Below are positions 1-8,824 of a stretch of 64,000 nt of DNA, piece by piece; position 1 is the first letter of the stretch; each line of letters begins with the position of its first letter. Origin of the DNA: Bacteroidota bacterium (GTDB lineage: Bacteria; Bacteroidota; Bacteroidia; NS11-12g; UBA955). The notes under the pieces were generated by a model. That model was not told the origin of the DNA. It searched no databases and saw nothing but the letters and a program-made list of their open reading frames with translations. The DNA lies in the NCBI GenBank assembly GCA_963169345.1, contig CAUJCT010000034.1:62001-126000 (forward strand). Direction: 5' to 3'. The position numbers and the translations under genes are program-made.

Positions 1-1286
1 AAACCTGGTAATACCGTTCGCAAATCATAAGTGCCTATTCCCGGTAAATACGAACAGGATGGCAAATCTCCGGAGACTTTGTTTTCAATGAAATCGTTGA
101 CTCTCTGAGCAGGTGCTTTAATGCTGTTGAATGCACGGTAAGCTTTATGCTCTATGTCTTTTTGAAATTGAAGTGCTGATAAAGGTGTATCTCCGTATTG
201 TTTTATCCAGTGTTCAGGGTTGACAGTAACAACCATGCCGCTGTTGGCAAATTGACCGTTTCTTTTACTTGGACTCCAGCCGTTGACTACTACTTCTTCT
301 ATATCAGTTGCAGCCGGAGCAATGATTCCACCCGGACACATACAAAATGAAAATACCCCGTTTCCTGCAGCCTGTGTTACTAATGAATAGGCGGCCGGAG
401 GTAAATTTTCAACCCTTTCAGGCATTCCGTATTGTATAGTGTCAATAAGCGATTGACTGTGTTCTATTCTTACTCCTAAAGCAAATGGTTTGGCCTCAAT
501 GTGCAAATGTTTATTATTGAACAATTCAAAAATATCTCTGGCACTATGACCTGTTGCCAGTATCATGGCGTCCACTTCTATTTTTGTTTGATGATTGATT
601 TCAATAGCGGAAATTCTGTTGTTCGAAATATCAAAATCTGTCAGCTTGCTTTCGAAACGAATTTCACCTCCTGAGCGGATAATAGTTTCCCTTAAATTTT
701 CAATGATTCCCGGCAGTTTGTTTGTGCCAATATGCGGATGGGCATTCACCAATATATCTGAATCGGCTCCATGGTCAACAAACGTTTTTAATACCTTTCT
801 GACATCACCTCTTTTTTTGCTTCGGGTATATAATTTGCCATCGCTGTAGGTTCCGGCACCACCTTCTCCAAAACAATAATTGCTTTCAGGATTCACCAGC
901 AACTCTTTATTCAGTCGGGCTAAATCGCGCCTTCTTTCCTTTACCTTCTTGCCTCTTTCAATAACAAGTGGCTTGTACCCAAGTTCAATTAATTGCAATG
1001 CTGCAAAAATACCTGCCGGTCCAAATCCAACAACTGCAATGGTTTTATTCAGTTTTTGTGGGGTAAGTTCAAATCCTTTCTCTTCTTCATCCTGTACTTC
1101 CCCAATTTTAAATACCTTTATTTTTAATACATAGTGTACAGGTTTTTTGCGAGCATCAATAGAGCGCTTGAGATAACGCAGTGCCTGTATTTCATTTACC
1201 GGAATGCGGCAAGTTTGTGCGCATACCTGACGAATATAATCTTCATCAAATAGTTTTTCAGGAGATAACTTTATTTCAATTTCCAT
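1..1286 (-). CDS. FAD-dependent oxidoreductase of the COG2509 type (3' end outside window)
   Basis: Reading leftwards from the ATG at 1284-1286, an open frame of 428 codons runs off the window, so the C-terminus is missing. The first 75 residues form the basic N-terminal domain typical of this family. A Rossmann dinucleotide-binding motif, GFGPAG, follows at about residues 87-92, then an acidic/basic strand end (VIERG) and the family stretch CFGEGGAGTYSDGKL. The family is a set of uncharacterised flavoproteins with a NAD(P)/FAD fold; the substrate is unknown. Its start lies 11 bp downstream of the TPR gene, which is on the same strand, so the two probably share a transcript. Family assignment is fairly certain; function is not. 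Confidence 0.85.
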   Translation of the reverse strand, partial: MEIEIKLSPEKLFDEDYIRQVCAQTCRIPVNEIQALRYLKRSIDARKKPVHYVLKIKVFKIGEVQDEEEKGFELTPQKLNKTIAVVGFGPAGIFAALQLIELGYKPLVIERGKKVKERRRDLARLNKELLVNPESNYCFGEGGAGTYSDGKLYTRSKKRGDVRKVLKTFVDHGADSDILVNAHPHIGTNKLPGIIENLRETIIRSGGEIRFESKLTDFDISNNRISAIEINHQTKIEVDAMILATGHSARDIFELFNNKHLHIEAKPFALGVRIEHSQSLIDTIQYGMPERVENLPPAAYSLVTQAAGNGVFSFCMCPGGIIAPAATDIEEVVVNGWSPSKRNGQFANSGMVVTVNPEHWIKQYGDTPLSALQFQKDIEHKAYRAFNSIKAPAQRVNDFIENKVSGDLPSCSYLPGIGTYDLRTVLPG

Positions 1287-1297
1287 GAACCTACTGT

Positions 1298-4200
1298 TTA
1301 TTCATCAGTAGCACCGGTTTCTTCTTTTTTGCCCTCAAGAATGGCCAGCTTTTCTCTGGCTATTGCCAGTATTTCAGGATTGTCAAAGTTTTCGAGCACA
1401 CTGTTCAATGTTGCCTTGGCCTGAAATATATCGCCTTTCTTAACATAGTAATCTGAGAAAAGTATGAAAGTCTTGCCAAGCCAGTAATCGTAATTGGAAA
1501 ACTGGTGATTGAACTCCATGATGCTTTTGCGGCATTTATCCAGACTGTCCTGACTATAGCGTATGTATGCTTCAAAATATTTGGCTTCTGCTGCGTACTC
1601 GTCCTGTTGGTTCTTAAGCGTGCGACTGAAATAAATCTTGGCTGAATTGTAGAAACCGCTGTCTAATAAACTTCTGCCAATGGTGTTGTTGCATAAGCCT
1701 TTCTCAGTATTGCTCAGCTGATCATAACGCAATAATTGTTTTGATTTTTCAGCTGCTAACCCTGTATTTCCGGCTTTATTGTAGCACTGAATCTGATAAA
1801 ATAAAGCTTTACGAATGGATAAGGTGTTATTGGCGTATTTCTCCAACATTTGATAATAAGGCAATCCACTGTCGCAATCTTTTTTGAGAATATAGATGTT
1901 GCAAAGCTTTAAAATAGCATCTTCTTTAAATTCTGAATTCTGATTATCTGCAACATATTTTAAATGAGTTATGGCAGCTTCATCATTTTTCTCTTTTAAA
2001 TAACACTGAGCAACGTAGTAATTGGCTTCAATCAAAAAGAATCCATTTGCGAAATTATTGATGTACTCTTTAAAGTCTTTTATAGCTCCCGGACAATCGT
2101 TTAAAGTATATTTTCTGTAGGCTGCATCATAATAAAGCGAGTCTTCTTTACTGCTGGTAATATTGGTGTTTGGGACAGTTTTAGCCCAGTCGAGGTATTC
2201 TTTTACCTGTCCTTGCTTTTTGTATGCCAGTTCGGCATTGCGCATCGCTTTTTGAGCTTCAGGTGTTCCGGGATATGTACTAACAATAAACTTATATTCT
2301 TCAATTGCTTTGTTGTAATCACCTTGTCTGTAGTACAGGGATGCCAGTTTAACATGACTTTCTTTTACCCATTTGCTGTTTGGATAATCTTCAATCAGGT
2401 ATTTCAGCTGACGTTCTGCTTCGATGTAGTTTTCTAAATTCAGGTAAACATCTGCTGTCTGGAAAATTGCGTCAGGTATGTAAGGTGAATTCGGAAAGTC
2501 TCTTGAAATCTTTTTTAGGATGTTGATTTTATTGGTTTGTTTGCCTTGCAATCCGTAAATCATACCTTGCTGATACATGGCATAATCGGCCCCGCTTTTT
2601 TTGTTGCTGATGATGTAAGTGTAAGCATCTAACGCTGAATTGTAATTGGATAGTGCAAAATAACAATCACCCAAACGCAATGTGGCATCGTGAAACATAT
2701 TTTCAGGTAAGGTATAGCCAACACTGGTTTTGTATCGGTTGAAATAATTGGCAGCCTCAGCGTATTTCTGTTGATTGTAGTATGTATAAGCTATGCCATA
2801 CAAAGCTTCCGGATAATACTTGGTCTTCTTAGAATCCGCATTATCCATGAATCTCTGGTAGTTGTAACGGGCAGTTTCATTGTTGCCTTTGTTGTAATAA
2901 ATTTCGCCTAACCAGTAATAACATTGACCCGCTATGCCATTGTCCACTTTGTTGTTGAGAGATTTCTGGAACATTGCCTCAGAGTTGGTGTAGTCTTTCT
3001 GAAGATAAAGCTCCTGCGCTCTAAGAAATAAGATTTTCTGATACAATTCTTTTGTGGCATCGTCTGTGATGTTCATGCCTTCCAGTATTGTTAGTGCTGA
3101 GCGGTAATCGCTGCTTGAATATAGTAAGGTTGCCAGATTTTTACTTGCTTCGTTTTTGTATTGAGATTTTGGAAAATACTCAATAAATTTCTGATAAGCA
3201 GCAATGGCTTTGCTTGTATATTCTAACTCATGCGCCAGACGGGCATAAGCAAACATGGCTTCTTCCTGAATGTCTTTGTTAAATTCAGTTCTTTGTGCTT
3301 CGTAAAAAGCATTGAAGGCATTTTGTTTTTTACCAACTTTTAAGAAACAATCACCCAGATGGTAACTGGCACTTTGAGCCATGGCATCGCCTGTATTGGC
3401 TATTTTTTCGAATAAAAGAGAGCTTTTGATACAATTGCTGTTGGAGTAGTAAGTGTAACCAATTTCATAAGCTTCAGAATTGGAAAGTTCTTCAATTTTG
3501 TATTTGCTTTTATCAAAATACTCTTCTGCTTTGGTATAATCTCCGAGACGGTAATAGCATTTACCAAGCAGCAAATCACGTTTGTTGTTGAGTTCGCCAA
3601 AATCTTTACCCTGAGCATAATCAATAGATTTCTGATGTTCGCCCATCAGGTAATATATTTCTGCGATGTAAAGTTTAACGGCACCAATGTTGTCGTCGTC
3701 TATTTGTTTAAATGCTCTGAGAGCTTCTTTGTAGTCTTTGTTTAGATAACACACATAACCATAATAGTAGGTGGCGTCTTTTCTGTAGGGATTGTCTGAA
3801 GTGGTAAGAATATAGAGTGTTTCAATAGCTTCTTTAATTTTTCCGGCTTTAAAATAGCAGTATCCCAGGCGGAAGGAGAGCTGTTGTCGTTCTGCAGCGG
3901 TCAGATTGTTTTTATCTACTTTTTTGTAATAGCCGAGTGCAGTTTTGTGTTTAGCAATGTTAAAATAATAATCACCGACTTCGAGATTGGCGTGATTCAG
4001 TTTGCGACTGTTTGGGTAGCGCTCCATGAAATCGAGCATGTTAGAAAGCGCATTGTTGTGAAGGAGTTTCAGTTTACAACTGGCGATGTAATATTCGACA
4101 TCGCTGATATTGACAGGGTCAGTTGCAAAAGGCAGATATTCCATAAAATTGGAGATAGCGGCATTGTATAACTGTTTGTCATAAAGTTCGAGTGCTGTGT

Positions 4201-4300
4201 TGTAAATTTTGATTTTATCGTCGAAAGCTGCCGTTTTTTGGGCGTTTAACTTAAAAGTCAACACAATCAAAACCACTGATATACTTAGAAAACGCTTCAT
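1298..4300 (-). CDS. Large periplasmic tetratricopeptide repeat protein
   Basis: About 1000 residues. I place the start at the ATG at 4298-4300, six codons inside the longest frame, because it gives a clean signal peptide (MKRFLSISVVLIVLTF, cleavage after LNAQ). After that the protein is almost entirely TPR and YfiO-like helical repeats. Recurring patterns are ALGYYKKVDK, YCYFKAGKIKEAIETL, YYNKGNNETARYNYQRFM and LYYRQGDYNKAIEEYKFIV. Proteins of this layout are widespread in Bacteroidota and are thought to scaffold envelope complexes. No enzymatic domain is visible. The C-terminus ends in an acidic tail (GKKEETGATDE). The flavoprotein gene follows 11 bp downstream on the same strand. Confidence 0.85.
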   Translation of the reverse strand: MKRFLSISVVLIVLTFKLNAQKTAAFDDKIKIYNTALELYDKQLYNAAISNFMEYLPFATDPVNISDVEYYIASCKLKLLHNNALSNMLDFMERYPNSRKLNHANLEVGDYYFNIAKHKTALGYYKKVDKNNLTAAERQQLSFRLGYCYFKAGKIKEAIETLYILTTSDNPYRKDATYYYGYVCYLNKDYKEALRAFKQIDDDNIGAVKLYIAEIYYLMGEHQKSIDYAQGKDFGELNNKRDLLLGKCYYRLGDYTKAEEYFDKSKYKIEELSNSEAYEIGYTYYSNSNCIKSSLLFEKIANTGDAMAQSASYHLGDCFLKVGKKQNAFNAFYEAQRTEFNKDIQEEAMFAYARLAHELEYTSKAIAAYQKFIEYFPKSQYKNEASKNLATLLYSSSDYRSALTILEGMNITDDATKELYQKILFLRAQELYLQKDYTNSEAMFQKSLNNKVDNGIAGQCYYWLGEIYYNKGNNETARYNYQRFMDNADSKKTKYYPEALYGIAYTYYNQQKYAEAANYFNRYKTSVGYTLPENMFHDATLRLGDCYFALSNYNSALDAYTYIISNKKSGADYAMYQQGMIYGLQGKQTNKINILKKISRDFPNSPYIPDAIFQTADVYLNLENYIEAERQLKYLIEDYPNSKWVKESHVKLASLYYRQGDYNKAIEEYKFIVSTYPGTPEAQKAMRNAELAYKKQGQVKEYLDWAKTVPNTNITSSKEDSLYYDAAYRKYTLNDCPGAIKDFKEYINNFANGFFLIEANYYVAQCYLKEKNDEAAITHLKYVADNQNSEFKEDAILKLCNIYILKKDCDSGLPYYQMLEKYANNTLSIRKALFYQIQCYNKAGNTGLAAEKSKQLLRYDQLSNTEKGLCNNTIGRSLLDSGFYNSAKIYFSRTLKNQQDEYAAEAKYFEAYIRYSQDSLDKCRKSIMEFNHQFSNYDYWLGKTFILFSDYYVKKGDIFQAKATLNSVLENFDNPEILAIAREKLAILEGKKEETGATDE

Positions 4301-4419
4301 TTCTTTAATATAACGCAAAATAAAGCTTAAAGGTGTATGCGAACAAAAGTAGTTTTTAACAAAATGTGAAGTTAAAGATTGTTTCTGATTAAGATAATGT
4401 GTGGGAAGCCGTTGAGTTT

Positions 4420-4640
4420 TTAAGTCGTGGAGTCGTTAATTCGTGGGCAATATCGTTGAGATGAAGAAAGTTAGATCGCAGAACGGGGAAATAACACGCT
4501 GAAAACACAGAAAATTTATTCCTGTTTGACGCGGCAATGGATTGCTTGCGCAATCGGAATACGCAGATACTGGATAGCGGATAAACTTTTAGAGTATCGA
4601 TAAACTCTACGACTTAACGAATTAACATTTCTAATGCTTT
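4420..4640 (-). repeat. Copy 1 of the dispersed mosaic intergenic repeat
   Basis: Read on the minus strand this copy runs: short TTAAGTCGT-type units, GTTTATCGATACTCTAAAAG, TATCTGCGTATTCCG, a short hairpin (GATTGC/GCAATC), a CGTGTCAAA-like stretch, a CTGTGTTTTCAGCGTGTT stretch and CGTTCTGCGATCTA. The same blocks, in the same order, occur at 9741-10072 on the plus strand and in part at 51275-51420. No coding potential is seen. The function is unknown. Confidence 0.75.
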
Positions 4641-4678
4641 AGCACCAACTGTTATTAGCAGTATCGGCGCCGTTCATA

Positions 4679-4784
4679 CTGCCGGTATACAAGGTTTGAG
4701 AAAAACAGGGGTACCCAATGTGGCAGCTCGATAGAGATCGCCACAATAGGGTCTGTTTTTCCAAATCTTGTATACAGTGCCAAC
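4679..4784. repeat. Long imperfect hairpin, about 106 bp
   Basis: The left arm contains GGTATACAAGGTTTGAGAAA and the right arm, read in reverse complement, TGTATACAAGATTTGGAAAA. The match continues through AACAG into an apex stem GTGGC/GCCAC around 4720-4744. The arms are about 50 bp with a few mismatches and small bulges. It could be a miniature inverted-repeat element, a structured RNA or a strong transcription stop. No transposase-like gene or obvious target-site duplication is seen. Confidence 0.7.
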
Positions 4785-5009
4785 TGAAAACCAGAAATTG
4801 TAATTTAGCAGTTGGCTCCCTTTCAGTTGCACGAAGGCAGGATGGGGCGCTTTCGACAGTTTCTTTTGCTGACTTTTCTTTATGAAAGAAAAGTTAGAGC
4901 CTCCGCGGCTTGAGCGGGCCAAAGCATAAATATTTGTGCAGTTGCGTGGTAGAGCACAATTTCATTTCATCCAAAAAAATTGGTATTAAAACACAAAAAG
5001 AAATAAGAT

Positions 5010-5090
5010 ATGAAACCGTCGCCCCTCTGGGACTTGGATTGCGGTAGTCATTATTTCTATGAAACCGCCGCCCCTCTGGGGCTTTGATTG
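5010..5090. repeat. Two near-identical 32-bp units with a GCCCCTCTGGGGC hairpin
   Basis: Units at 5010-5041 and 5059-5090 both begin ATGAAACCG, continue into CGCCCCTCTGGG and end in TTG/GATTG. The second unit has a perfect GCCCC/GGGGC stem, while the first has one mismatch (GCCCCTCTGGGAC). The spacing from unit to unit is 49 bp. It is noticeably richer in GC than its surroundings. It may be a remnant of an interspersed palindromic repeat. Confidence 0.65.
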
Positions 5091-5094
5091 TGGA

Positions 5095-5290
5095 TATACT
5101 TAAAGCTCATCGACAAGCTATACGACTTAACGACTTAACAACTCAACGACTTAACAGCGCAGCTCAACGACTTAACAGCGCAGCTATTCCACCGCGACAC
5201 AATTCAGCAATTCAGCCCTTCAGCTTTTCAGCTTTTCAGCAATTTAGCTTTTCAGCAATTCAGCCTTTCAGCCTTTCAGCTCTTCATCTT
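5095..5290 (+). repeat. Short-unit array: CGACTTAACA and TTTCAGC units
   Basis: Low-complexity array. First come several CGACTTAACA / CAACTCAACGACTTAAC units and two copies of ACAGCGCAGCT, then CCACCGCGACACAATTCAGC, then about ten tandem TTCAGC(A/T)(A/T)-type units. The same blocks occur at 10000-10070 and, inverted, at 30125-30200. It is not coding, although it can be read as a spurious open frame. Confidence 0.7.
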
Positions 5291-5297
5291 TTTTTTC

Positions 5298-5305
5298 TAT
5301 CTTTG
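5298..5305 (+). promoter_or_regulatory. Bacteroidota -7-like element TATCTTTG
   Basis: TATCTTTG fits the TAnnTTTG core of Bacteroidota sigma-ABfr promoters. It ends 4 bp before the ATG at 5310, so the transcript would be leaderless or nearly so. No clear TTTG -33 element lies 19-21 bp upstream; the repeat array supplies TTTC instead. Confidence 0.4.
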
Positions 5306-5309
5306 TTCC

Positions 5310-7181
5310 ATGAGATTACTCAAATTACTCATATTGTTTTTTTGCCTGCCTGATGCCTTCGCTCAGAATGGTGTTCAACTTACTCAAGGCTCTGTACCAC
5401 TTAGTAATGTGTTCGAACCGGATAGTTTGCATAGATTCCAAAGCGGTATTTTTACTATCGCTAAAGCTATGCCTGCTCCTGTAGGAATTGATCCTAAAAT
5501 CAAACAACAAGCTGAAGCCTTGCGCCGTCAACTGATTGGGAACCCTTATCCTTCAACACATAATGGGTCGAAACGCGCAGCAAATCAACCTCAAATAATA
5601 ACCGGTTTTTCAGGTGCTCATATTGCAGGAACTCCTAATGACAACAATCTGGCAGTTAATAACGACAGTATGGTAATCAGTGTATGGAATACCTACATTC
5701 GTGTCTATAATACCAGTGGTGTTCTATTGAAAAACTGGGGTCTTGAATTTTTTCCCGTCGACCCAAAAGCAACCAAACCCGGCAATGGTGTGGGAACTTT
5801 AAACAGAAGTTATGACCCTAAAGTGGTTTTTGATCCAAAGTCAAACCGGTTTATCATCGTTTTTCTGGAAGGTTCCGAAAGCTCTGATACCCGAATAATA
5901 GTCAGCTTCAGCAAAACTTCCAATCCTTTGGATGGCTGGAATGTTTACCAGCTAAATGGCAATCCTTTCGGTGGTACTCTATGGACAGATTACCCAATGA
6001 TTGCCATCAATGGGGAGGATTTATTTGTAACCGTAAACATTCTTAAAGACAATACCGACTGGAAAGACGGATTTACACAATCAGTCATTTGGCAAGTGCC
6101 TAAAATAGATGGATACTCAGGCGACACCTTGAGATACAATTTGTGGAGCAACATTAAACACAACAACAAATCCATCTGGAGTATTTGTCCTGTGCAGGAA
6201 GCCTATCAACCTGGCGATCCTGGTATGTATTTCCTTTCAGTAAGACCCGGTGATATCAGTAACGATACCGTCTTTTTACATAGAATCAGTGCGAATTATG
6301 GCAACAATCCCAGCTATTCTTATAAAATTCTAAAAGCAGATAAAAAATACGGAATGCCTCCATCTGCTGATCAAAAACAAGCCGGTTTTAAATTGCAAAC
6401 CAATGATGCCCGTGTACTCGGTGCTTTTTATGTGAATAATAAAATTCAGTATGTGCAAACCAGTAATAATTCTGTTAATGGAAGGTCTTCAGTTTTTCAT
6501 GGTGTGATACAGTTTCCGGCATCTGCCAATCCGACCATTACAGCTAATATCATTTCCTATGACAGTCTGGATATAGCTTATCCAACCATAGTTCACGCTG
6601 GAAATAATGTGTTTGGCAGACAATCTATTATCACCTTTTCGCATTCCAGTGAGTACACATTGCCTGGTACTTCAGTCGTGTATTTCGATAACAATGGCGA
6701 GTACTCCAAACTTCTGATGACAAAGCCTGGTGAAGGCTATATCAACAGCTTTATCCCGGATACTTCCGAAAGATGGGGCGATTATACAGCTATTCAAAGA
6801 AGTTATGTCGACTACAATGAGTTTTGGGTAATTGGGTCTTATGGTAAAAGCAATAACACTGCGGGTACCTGGATTTCTAAGATCAGAATTAATGACCCTA
6901 GTGTTGGGATTGACAATACGACTATTTCCCAGTCTCCGGACGCTTATCCAAATCCGGTTATTGATTTTATTCATATACCTTTTCAGACTGAATCAACAAA
7001 TGAAGTAACAGTTTGTATCTACGATGCAACTGGAAAATTAGTTGAATCGTTTGTCCAGACACTGGAAGAAGGCAAGCAAAAAGCCATTATCAATACATCG
7101 GGCTATACACAAGGCATCTATCATTATACCGTAACCGTAGGAGGAAATCAAATCAGCAATGGAAGTTTTAGCAAACAATGA
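5310..7181 (+). CDS. Secreted protein with T9SS type A C-terminal sorting domain
   Basis: 623 residues. A signal peptide (MRLLKLLILFFCLPDAFAQ) is followed by a roughly 500-residue domain that I do not recognise. It has beta-propeller-like features such as SYDPKVVFDPKSNRFIIVF and an ERWGDYTAIQRS motif near residue 490. The last 80 residues are a classic T9SS type A sorting domain: an AYPNPV motif, a CIYDATGKLV strand and a terminal GIYHYTV segment. It is therefore expected to be exported by the Sec and PorSS systems and anchored at, or released from, the cell surface. Its last 23 bp overlap the truB start, so it probably heads the operon truB-ribF-M23. Confidence 0.85.
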   Translation: MRLLKLLILFFCLPDAFAQNGVQLTQGSVPLSNVFEPDSLHRFQSGIFTIAKAMPAPVGIDPKIKQQAEALRRQLIGNPYPSTHNGSKRAANQPQIITGFSGAHIAGTPNDNNLAVNNDSMVISVWNTYIRVYNTSGVLLKNWGLEFFPVDPKATKPGNGVGTLNRSYDPKVVFDPKSNRFIIVFLEGSESSDTRIIVSFSKTSNPLDGWNVYQLNGNPFGGTLWTDYPMIAINGEDLFVTVNILKDNTDWKDGFTQSVIWQVPKIDGYSGDTLRYNLWSNIKHNNKSIWSICPVQEAYQPGDPGMYFLSVRPGDISNDTVFLHRISANYGNNPSYSYKILKADKKYGMPPSADQKQAGFKLQTNDARVLGAFYVNNKIQYVQTSNNSVNGRSSVFHGVIQFPASANPTITANIISYDSLDIAYPTIVHAGNNVFGRQSIITFSHSSEYTLPGTSVVYFDNNGEYSKLLMTKPGEGYINSFIPDTSERWGDYTAIQRSYVDYNEFWVIGSYGKSNNTAGTWISKIRINDPSVGIDNTTISQSPDAYPNPVIDFIHIPFQTESTNEVTVCIYDATGKLVESFVQTLEEGKQKAIINTSGYTQGIYHYTVTVGGNQISNGSFSKQ

Positions 7182-7890
7182 GGAGATTGATTTAAGAGAT
7201 TATGTTGTCACCAGAGACAATTTTGACAAAGAAAAGCTAAAAACCGGTTCCATACTGCTTTTTGATAAACCTGAACACTGGTCGTCATTTAAGCTGGTAA
7301 AGAAAGTAAAGTATTATACAAAAGCTGCGCGTGTTGGTCATGCAGGCACTTTGGACCCTCTGGCAACAGGATTGCTGATTATTTGTACAGGGAAATGCAC
7401 TAAAATGATTGAGAAAATTCAGGATATGCCTAAAATTTATACCGGGGTTTTTAATTTTGGTAAGACTACTCCTTCGTTTGATCTCGAAACAGAGTTTGAT
7501 GCTGAGTACGATTATCAGCATATCACTGAAAATAGTATAACCGAACTGGTTACAAAAATGACGGGTGAAATCGATCAGGTACCACCTGTCTATTCTGCAA
7601 TAAAAGTGAATGGAACCAGAGCCTATAAATTTGCCAGACAAGGTCAGGAACTCGAACTGAAAAGCAGAAAAATTAATATTTATAATTTCAAAGTAGGAGG
7701 GACTTTACCTCACTTGAATTTTGAAGTGCTTTGCAGCAAAGGGACTTATATCCGAACTCTGGCCCACGATTTTGGTCAGGCTTTAAACAGTGGCTGCTAT
7801 TTAACAGAATTGAGACGAACGGCTATTGGTGAATTTAAAATTGAAGACGCTTTTCAAATTGAAGAATTTCAAGAACTTTGTGGTTTCTAA
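7159..7890 (+). CDS. truB: tRNA pseudouridine(55) synthase TruB
   Basis: 243 residues, the usual length for the short TruB form found in Bacteroidota. It makes pseudouridine-55 in the T-loop of tRNAs. The catalytic motif is plain: GHAGTLDPLATG, with the nucleophilic Asp at residue 66. Downstream motifs are the family's VPPVYSAIKVNG and GTYIRTLAHDFG. The ATG lies inside the end of the preceding secreted-protein gene (23-bp overlap), and ribF begins 1 bp after the stop. TruB-RibF adjacency is a common bacterial arrangement. Confidence 0.97.
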   Translation: MEVLANNEEIDLRDYVVTRDNFDKEKLKTGSILLFDKPEHWSSFKLVKKVKYYTKAARVGHAGTLDPLATGLLIICTGKCTKMIEKIQDMPKIYTGVFNFGKTTPSFDLETEFDAEYDYQHITENSITELVTKMTGEIDQVPPVYSAIKVNGTRAYKFARQGQELELKSRKINIYNFKVGGTLPHLNFEVLCSKGTYIRTLAHDFGQALNSGCYLTELRRTAIGEFKIEDAFQIEEFQELCGF

Positions 7891-7891
7891 C

Positions 7892-8824
7892 ATGAGGGTT
7901 TTTCATTCTATCGATCAGCTTCCCGAATTTAAACAAACGGTCTTTACTCAAGGCACCTTTGATGGTGTACACCTTGGGCATCAGCAAATATTAAAGCGAC
8001 TCACAGATGAAGCATTAAAATGCAACGGAGAATCCCTGGTACTAACTTTCTGGCCGCACCCGCGTCTATTTTTGTTTCCTGATGATAATAATTTGAAATT
8101 GCTTCAGACTCTCGACGAAAAGTTGGAGATGTTTGCGCTTTGTCAGGTGGATAATGTGGTTGTTTTACCTTTTACTAAGGAGTTGAGCAATGTGATGCCT
8201 GAAGATTATATTAAAGAGTTCCTGGTTAATCGACTCAATGTAAAATTAGCAATTGTGGGTTACGATCACCGTTTTGGAAGAAACAGGGAAGGAGATATTT
8301 CAGTTTTAAGACAGTATGCAGGACAGTTGGCTTATGAAGTTGAGGAGATTGCAGCAGAAGATATAGATGAAATCACCATCAGCAGTACTAAAATCAGAAA
8401 TGCCCTCTTGGAGGGTGATGCCGACACTGCTCGTAAATATCTTGGTCGACCATATAGCTTTAAGGGTAAGGTAGTTGAAGGAATGAAATTAGGCAGAAAA
8501 CTGGGCTATCCTACTGCTAATCTTTTAATTGAAGATAATTTCAAATTGATACCTGCCATAGGCGTATACGCTGTAAAATGCAGAGTAAGAGGATTGGAAT
8601 ACGGTGGAATGATGAATATAGGCAATAATCCAACAATTCCAGGCAAAGCTTTTAGTATTGAGGTCCATCTCTTTGATTTTAATGAAGATATATACGGTGA
8701 TTATGTAGAAGTACTTGTTTTGACAAGACTAAGAGATGAAAAAAAATTTCAAAATTTAGAAGAATTGGCACTAAATTTGCAGCTCGACAAAGAAAATGCG
8801 CTTAACAAGATCCAGAATATATAA
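7892..8824 (+). CDS. ribF: Bifunctional riboflavin kinase / FAD synthetase
   Basis: 310 residues from the ATG at 7892, which directly follows the truB stop. A longer frame from 7826 exists, but its extra 22 residues lie inside truB. The N-terminal FAD synthetase (nucleotidyltransferase) half shows GTFDGVHLGH at residues 21-30, the ISSTKIRNAL motif, and YDHRFGRNREGD between them. The C-terminal flavokinase half begins near residue 185 with GKVVEGMKLGRKLGYPTANL and includes GVYAV and GMMNIGNNPT. It converts riboflavin to FMN and then FAD. The last 29 bp overlap the next gene. Confidence 0.97.
   Translation: MRVFHSIDQLPEFKQTVFTQGTFDGVHLGHQQILKRLTDEALKCNGESLVLTFWPHPRLFLFPDDNNLKLLQTLDEKLEMFALCQVDNVVVLPFTKELSNVMPEDYIKEFLVNRLNVKLAIVGYDHRFGRNREGDISVLRQYAGQLAYEVEEIAAEDIDEITISSTKIRNALLEGDADTARKYLGRPYSFKGKVVEGMKLGRKLGYPTANLLIEDNFKLIPAIGVYAVKCRVRGLEYGGMMNIGNNPTIPGKAFSIEVHLFDFNEDIYGDYVEVLVLTRLRDEKKFQNLEELALNLQLDKENALNKIQNI

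Larger units (their letters stand above)
4301..5309. other. 1-kb gene-free block containing repeats and hairpins
   Basis: No convincing gene is seen. The block contains, in order: a copy of the dispersed mosaic repeat (about 4420-4640), a long imperfect hairpin (4679-4784), two near-identical 32-bp hairpin units 49 bp apart (5010-5041 and 5059-5090), and an array of TTAAC/CGACTT and TTCAGC short repeats (5095-5290). An 82-codon minus-strand frame at 4674-4922 overlaps the hairpin and is probably not a gene. A -7-like motif TATCTTTG closes the block just before the next gene. Confidence 0.7.

Noticed and set aside
4674..4922. 82-codon minus-strand open frame with PHPAFVQLK-type sequence
   Set aside because: It lies across the long hairpin in a repeat-rich gap and its composition follows the repeat, with no family recognised. 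More likely a by-product of the repeat than a gene.
5095..5290. Short repeats as a CRISPR array
   Set aside because: Units are 6-18 bp, directly adjoining with no unique spacers, and no cas genes are in the window.
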